Assembly (NCBI GenBank): GCA_002327985.1
Contig: DCVM01000015.1
Coordinates: forward strand, 1-9,119
From: Syntrophaceae bacterium UBA2188
GTDB lineage: Bacteria > Desulfobacterota > BSN033 > UBA1163
Direction of reading: 5' to 3'
Length of the DNA stretch: 9,119 bases
Below are positions 6,036-9,119 of the stretch, one piece after another; position 1 is the first letter of the stretch, and every line of letters starts with the position of its first letter. The notes under the pieces are model-generated. The model saw only the letters and a list, made by a program, of their open reading frames with translations. It ran no database searches and was not told the DNA's origin. The position numbers were made by a program, and so were the translations under genes.

Positions 6036-6064
6036 ATTGTACCTCTTTTAGGTACAAATTTCAA
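6036..6064 (-). promoter_or_regulatory. Promoter of the MNT-HEPN operon
   Basis: Minus-strand TTGAAA (6064-6059), 17-nt spacer, TACAAT (6041-6036). Ten bases lie between the -10 box and the chosen ATG, so +1 would leave a leader of about four bases and no room for a Shine-Dalgarno. The right half of the operator palindrome covers the -10 box. Confidence 0.7.
6037..6057. promoter_or_regulatory. Operator palindrome of the MNT-HEPN operon
   Basis: Perfect 8-bp inverted repeat, TTGTACCT (6037-6044) and AGGTACAA (6050-6057), with a five-base spacer. It occupies the promoter spacer and -10 region. It is the natural target for the winged-helix domain of the encoded nucleotidyltransferase. Confidence 0.75.
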
Positions 6065-6088
6065 CTCTCTTTCCTCATCCCCTCTCAT

Positions 6089-6835
6089 TTCTATTACCGT
6101 AAAACGTGAAACGCAAGGGGTTAGGCGGTATAAAACAAAAAGCCCATTCCTTTTGAGAATAGGCTTTTATTCGATCATCCTTTTCCACATTCCCCCACCT
6201 TTCTTACCGCGAAGCGTAAAGCGGAAGTCGTAAGTCGGAAGGTGAAAATCTAAACCTCTTGATTTCTTATAGCAATTATTTGTTGGCCACTATATCAGAA
6301 AAACAACGGAATTACAAATAGTTAGCATTTTGTGTGCCATAGCCAACTGCAAAGAGCAGAGGGCCCTTGCCCACCGGCAGGCAGTCATGGCGGATAGTGT
6401 AATGCTTTGAAAGTAAACAGTAAATTCTGGCTTGATTATTATATCACAGAAATAATTTAATTCATTAAAGTCAATTGCTCTGGTTAAAACCTGACCAAAA
6501 ACGGCACCCATTTGACAAACGATCTATTCCTTCTCTCATTTATTATTCAAATCAAATTTCAACTCTAATTGAAGATTTTGGGATTTTACTTCTGTCAAAA
6601 TCTTTTTAACCAAAGTCAGGGACGGGGACGTAGTTGAATTTTGTCACTTATTTTTCCTTTCAGAAATCTTATTTGCCCTCACCCTTCAATTTCTCCGGGG
6701 CCTTTTTAAAAACGTGTCCGTAAAAAAAGCAGAGAGTATCCATCCTTCGTCCCGCCTTGCAGGACTACGGAGGACAGGTAGTGCCTCCTTACGCCAAAAG
6801 GCTTCAGTGGGCAGACAAGGTATTAGTCGTAACAC
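6089..6835. other. Long non-coding repeat tract
   Basis: No supported gene. Contents: two similar CGAAGCG/CGTAAAGCG stretches (about 6094-6130 and 6203-6240), the hairpin at 6140, the repeat tail at 6287-6307, a GTCAGGGACGGGGACGTAGT segment (6615-6634) that resembles ends I recall near REP-type transposases, a CCCTCACCCTTCAATTT copy at 6676, and a CCTTCGTCCCGCC/GGAGGACAGG palindromic remnant at about 6750-6780. It reads as mobile-element debris. The 73-codon minus-strand ORF at 6290-6511 has no recognisable content. Confidence 0.55.
6140..6166. terminator. Bidirectional terminator-like hairpin (repeat copy C)
   Basis: AAGCCCATTC (6140-6149) pairs with GAATAGGCTT (6157-6166), with one G-T pair. 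TTTTATT follows on the plus strand and TTTTTGTTTT on the minus strand, so it could stop transcription both ways. The same stem occurs at 434-460 and 7492-7518. A detached match to the repeat tail (CCACTATATCAGAAAAACAAC) lies at 6287-6307. Confidence 0.6.
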
Positions 6836-7414
6836 CTAATTTTTCCTCTTCTTTTTTTTGATATAGGGAATTTTGGGTTCCTCCACCAGGAATCCTATTT
6901 TTTTCTTGGGTGGTTCGGGCTCTGGGGGTGAACTCAGCAATCGTCTAATTTGTGTAAACACTTCGTTGATCGCAGTCTCGTGGGTATCAAGTCTCATGGT
7001 CAGTTCTTTTTCCAACTCAGCGAGTTTGCGCGTAAGGCCCCGTTGCTCAATGAGCATCTGCCGCATACGAATGAACGCACGTACCACAAATACACTCATC
7101 TGGATGGCCTTTTAGGTGTTCAGAACGCTAGCCGCCATAATCGCCCCATGTTCGGTGAATGCATTGAGCAGGGCTTTAGCATATTTAAGATTTTTGAGGT
7201 GATCACAAATTGTGATCACTTGATCCTTTTCAAATTAGGAAAGCTTAAACATGAAGTCTTGAGGGAAACGCTTTAGATTTCGTCTCACTGCTTGGTTAAG
7301 AATACGGGTTGGAACACCATAAAGCATTGCAAGGTCAGCATCCAGTATAACCTTTTGTCCCCGGATTAATAGGATCCGCTGCTCAATCACCTCTACAGGA
7401 ATAAGTGTCCTCAT
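6836..7414 (-). pseudogene. Second ORF6N-domain gene, broken by two in-frame TAA codons
   Basis: Reading from ATG 7414 (ribosome binding site AAGGTGG four bases ahead) gives MRTLIPVEVIEQRILLIRGQ, then KVILDADLAMLYGVP and FPQDFMFKLS, then TAA at 7237-7235. The same frame continues FEKDQVITICDHLKNLKYAK, then FTEHGAIMAASVLNT, TAA at 7114-7112, then KAIQMSVFVVRAFIRMRQ and the coiled coil to the native lysine-rich tail (PYIKKKKRKN). It has two nonsense codons and no frameshift. The last half is almost identical to the copy at 4102-4680 (161 bp with two differences), while the DNA-binding half is strongly diverged. An internal ATG at 7099 could still express the coiled-coil part alone (87 residues). 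That fragment could interfere with the intact copy, but this is speculative. Confidence 0.92.
7199..7219. repeat. Palindrome P4, inside the ORF6N pseudogene
   Basis: Perfect 10-bp arms, GTGATCACAA and TTGTGATCAC, around a central A. On the minus strand it is read ATC-ACA-ATT-TGT-GAT, giving ITICDHL. That frame differs from the one used at the same protein position in the copy holding P3. Confidence 0.85.
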
Positions 7415-7430
7415 TTGGCCACCTTGAAGA

Positions 7431-7447
7431 TATCACAATTTGTGATA
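7431..7447. repeat. Palindrome P5, upstream of the ORF6N pseudogene
   Basis: TATCACAATTTGTGATA, perfect 8-bp arms, extendable to 7427-7451 with one mismatch. It lies 17 bases before the ATG of the pseudogene, in its leader, so a protein bound here could block transcription or translation. It is inverted relative to P1-P4 in the sense of its single central base. Confidence 0.8.
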
Positions 7448-7491
7448 ACTTTAGACCTATTGAATATCTAAGGCCACACCAGAAAACAAAA

Positions 7492-7601
7492 AAGCCCATC
7501 CCTTTTGAGAATAGGCTTAAGTTCGAAACTGATATTTTCCAATATTTAACCCCCCACCGGAATTTGCCCCACTATATCAAAAAAAACAACACAATGACAA
7601 T
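7492..7601. repeat. Interspersed hairpin-plus-tail repeat, copy B
   Basis: The hairpin AAGCCCATC (7492-7500)/GAATAGGCTT (7509-7518) is followed on the minus strand by a T-run, so it can terminate transcripts from the 7601-7840 fragment. The tail (CCGGAATTTGCCCCA, TATATCAAAAAAA, ATGACAAT) matches copy A at 434-543 in order and orientation, and its last base lies in the stop codon at 7601-7603. Confidence 0.75.
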
Positions 7602-7840
7602 CATTCCGCTTTGATTTTTCCATCTTCCTGAACCCTTAAGGTTTGCCATTCGTAGTTTTCGCGTTCGACAGCTTTTTCAATGCTCTTCTGGAGGATTCGA
7701 TGATCCGTCCTCTTTTCCTCCCCATCAAGAAGGATTATATTTTTGATTGACTCTTTCTTCATCCCATCGAATACCACGTAGTCAATGGGGTGGAAAATAA
7801 CCTTAGCATCATCGGGATTCAGTTTATGAGGTGTGAAAAG
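7601..7840 (-). pseudogene. C-terminal fragment of a Holliday junction resolvase-related endonuclease
   Basis: From about 7835 the frame reads HKLNPDDAKVIFHPIDYVVF, then DGMKKESIKNIILLD, then DHRILQKSIEKAVERENYEW and QTLRVQEDGKIKAE, ending in TGA. This matches the C-terminal half of predicted endonucleases related to archaeal Holliday junction resolvases (PF10107 as I remember it), which have a PIDFVVFDG block and a closing SIE..I....WE.LR pattern. The N-terminal half is missing. The upstream codons in the same frame (MPSLDSRLLPWPPPREHLHL) are the antisense of an acyl-CoA dehydrogenase segment. The fragment stops at a recombination joint near 7830-7840 and has no start of its own. Confidence 0.72.
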
Positions 7841-8091
7841 GTGAAGATGTTCGCGTGGAGGCGGCCATGGCAAAAGCCTACTGTCCAGAGATGGCATGTC
7901 GGGTAATCGACTGCACTATTCAGATACTTGGAGGTATTGGATGTCTTGAAGAAAATCGACTTGGAGCGGTTTATTGTTACCACAGAATTAGCCGCATTGC
8001 CGAGGGAAGTGCAGAGATGATGCGACTGACTATCGCCAAAGCGTGCTTGGCCAAGATTACGGTTCATCTTGAACCAAAATCCAGTGAGTAA
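7837..8091 (+). pseudogene. C-terminal fragment of an acyl-CoA dehydrogenase
   Basis: The plus-strand frame opens after a TGA at 7834 and reads KGEDVRVEAAMAKAYCPEMA, then RVIDCTIQILGGIGCLEENR, then YCYHRISRIAEGSAEMMRLT before a TAA. This is the C-terminal helical bundle of acyl-CoA dehydrogenases (EAAMAKAY, A/TIQILGGIG, RI.RI.EG..E.MR). About the first three quarters of the enzyme are absent, including the FAD-binding region. Some normally conserved positions are changed (I for H in QIHGG, A for T in EGTSE), so the copy has decayed. It is the only plus-strand coding homology in the window and cannot be functional alone. Confidence 0.85.
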
Positions 8092-8260
8092 AATTTTAAG
8101 CATGTACACAGGCAAATTAAGAAAAAAGCTCAATAGGAGTCCACTACGGCTTAGATTTTATTAAAGCTATTGGGAGTGACTACACTACCTCCCTTTTTAT
8201 AACCAGAGCTTTTAGCCACAAGGATATCAAAAGTTTCACAGTCCAACTCCTAAATGGTGT
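8092..8260. other. Non-coding spacer after the acyl-CoA dehydrogenase fragment
   Basis: No supported gene. The minus strand has a short open stretch (ELDCETFDILVAKSSGYKKG, ending near 8156), but it lies between stop codons, has no start codon and matches no family I recognise. Confidence 0.4.
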
Positions 8261-8442
8261 TTAATCCAGTGAACCTTCCTTTGTTGGCTTAGGCCTCCCC
8301 TTCTCCCAATAGACTATCGTTATCTCATCCACTCCGATCATCTTAGCGAGATCCCCTTGGAAAATACCCCTTGGAAAAGTTCTTGCTCCAAGCTCCATTT
8401 CTTGATAAGCTCTCCTAAGGTGCCGTCTGGATACAGGCACAT
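8261..8442 (-). pseudogene. XRE-type helix-turn-helix regulator broken by a 14-bp duplication
   Basis: From the ATG at 8442 the frame reads MCLYPDGTLGELIKKWSLEQ and then ELFQG, the first helices of a lambda-repressor-like HTH. A neighbouring frame then continues GDLAKMIGVDEITIVYWEKG and RPKPTKEGSLD to a TAA at 8261. This recovers the recognition part (A..IGVDE.TI..WE.GR.KP). The break coincides with a tandem copy: CCCCTTGGAAAA at 8353-8364 is repeated at 8367-8378 after TA. Removing 14 bases restores ELFQGDLAKM in one frame. The intact gene would be a short stand-alone DNA-binding protein. No partner gene is recognised nearby. Confidence 0.8.
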
Positions 8443-8667
8443 TTGGAGGGTAATTACTAATGGATGGGGATTTTTGTAGTTTGGAACTGCATGGTTGAAC
8501 ATGCGGGTTTCAAATACTAACCATGTTAGGATAATGCTGGTTTTTAGGGCAAAAGTTTATGATCTGCGTGATTTAAACGCAGCGTCTAAGGCTCGCCTCC
8601 CTGTATTGCCACCAATCATATTTAATTATTTCAATCGCTGAAAGATTTCAAACCCTAAAAATCGCAC
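8443..8667. other. Spacer upstream of the HTH pseudogene
   Basis: No gene, repeat or RNA that I can support. A GATCTGCGTGATTTAAACGC segment near 8551-8570 was checked and does not fold into a tRNA. Confidence 0.4.
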
Positions 8668-9119
8668 TCAACCAATCTTTTCCTTTATTTCTCTAAAAAT
8701 CTTTAAGAATTGCTCGGTTAACGATTTGTCAAATTCTTTAAGCCACTTTTCGATATAATCTGAATCATATTTTTGATTTTTCAGAAGAATGGATTTTATA
8801 TCTTCCAGGTCCCTTGCTCTTCCTGCAATGACCTTATGGATTACCACATCTTCAAGAGAAGCAAATCTAACCAGAGATCTGCCCAATTTAATATCCTTCG
8901 CTCTCTCGATGGCCTGCCTTTCATAAGGAGAGAATGAAAAAATAAAATCAACCCGGATACCACTTTTTTCGTCCAAAGTAGGGAGCACCATGTTCCTTTC
9001 CACGAACTCCTCATCTCTTTCGACAAGGATTTTGAGATCTAGGGGGGAAATGGTCTCTTTGAGTTTATTTAATTCACGAACACCCACCCCGAGGGTAATA
9101 TCAATATCCCTTGTCAGTC
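8668..9119 (-). CDS. AbiEii-like nucleotidyltransferase, C-terminal part (5' end off the right edge)
   Basis: 149 codons are visible and the frame stays open to the window edge. The first residues read LTRDIDITLGVGVRELNKLK. RDIDIT is the D-x-D metal-binding part of a nucleotidyltransferase fold, and the GGxS-type motif should lie just beyond the edge. The rest (LPTLDEKSGIRVDFIFSFSP, YERQAIERAKDIKLG, RFASLEDVVIHKVIAGRARD, LEDIKSILLKN) matches proteins annotated as AbiEii/AbiGii-family or similar nucleotidyltransferases, which act as toxins in abortive-infection type systems. The GTG at 9087 is internal and not the true start. No antitoxin is visible downstream on this strand, so the partner would be to the right, outside the window. 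Confidence 0.82.
   Translation of the reverse strand, partial: LTRDIDITLGVGVRELNKLKETISPLDLKILVERDEEFVERNMVLPTLDEKSGIRVDFIFSFSPYERQAIERAKDIKLGRSLVRFASLEDVVIHKVIAGRARDLEDIKSILLKNQKYDSDYIEKWLKEFDKSLTEQFLKIFREIKEKIG

Noticed and set aside
6023..6088. Longer start for the nucleotidyltransferase at 6088
   Set aside because: The 21 extra residues would be encoded by the promoter and the operator palindrome. Family similarity starts after the internal methionine.
6615..6634. End of a REP-associated transposon
   Set aside because: The segment looks familiar, but no transposase gene or matching second end is present, so it is noted only as possible debris.
7112..7237. Stop-codon recoding (TAA as sense) to explain the ORF6N copy
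   Set aside because: TAA serves as the normal stop for other genes in this window (ATPase, HEPN, ORF6N copy 1), so ordinary nonsense mutation is simpler.
8551..8610. Possible tRNA
   Set aside because: No cloverleaf can be drawn: the acceptor and T-arm pairings fail.

Overview
The window looks like an accessory, defence and toxin-antitoxin type island from an uncultivated bacterium, at moderate to low GC. The sequence does not fix the taxon. The mix of ORF6N proteins, MNT-HEPN, BrnT, DUF4143 ATPases, interspersed hairpin repeats and acyl-CoA dehydrogenase debris fits an anaerobic Desulfobacterota-like or candidate-phylum genome. Nearly every gene that can be read is on the minus strand.

Layout, left to right: the start of a brnTA toxin-antitoxin operon (1-271, running off the left edge) with a consensus promoter placed for leaderless initiation; a repeat-rich intergenic tract (272-638); an AAA ATPase/DUF4143 protein (639-1814), also apparently leaderless; a type I restriction HsdR pseudogene (1975-3509) damaged by a frameshift and by a large in-frame internal deletion; a 281-bp GIY-YIG endonuclease element (3862-4142) with perfect 14-bp terminal inverted repeats, inserted in the 3' end of an ORF6N-domain gene (4102-4680); a small unknown ORF (4683-4892); an intact wHTH-nucleotidyltransferase/HEPN pair (5002-6025) with a palindromic operator over its promoter; about 0.75 kb of non-coding repeat debris; a second ORF6N copy with two nonsense codons (6836-7414) that still has the uninterrupted 3' end; a head-to-head joint between an endonuclease fragment (7601-7840) and an acyl-CoA dehydrogenase tail (7837-8091); an XRE-type HTH gene broken by a 14-bp duplication (8261-8442); and the C-terminal part of an AbiEii-like nucleotidyltransferase (8668-9119).

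Two items stand out. First, the GIY-YIG unit behaves like a minimal mobile element: inverted repeats, a single gene whose last residues are encoded by the repeat, and a stop codon completed by host DNA. The second ORF6N copy supplies the empty site. Second, a family of palindromes with core TC(A/G)CAAATTG(T/C)GA occurs five times: upstream of brnT (twice), inside both ORF6N genes at the same protein position but in different reading frames, and upstream of the second ORF6N start. The arms change in a compensated way. Both items centre on the ORF6N genes.

The intact modules (BrnT, MNT-HEPN, ATPase, ORF6N, GIY-YIG) are small and selfish or defensive. The rest is decaying cargo, as expected of a recombination-prone island.
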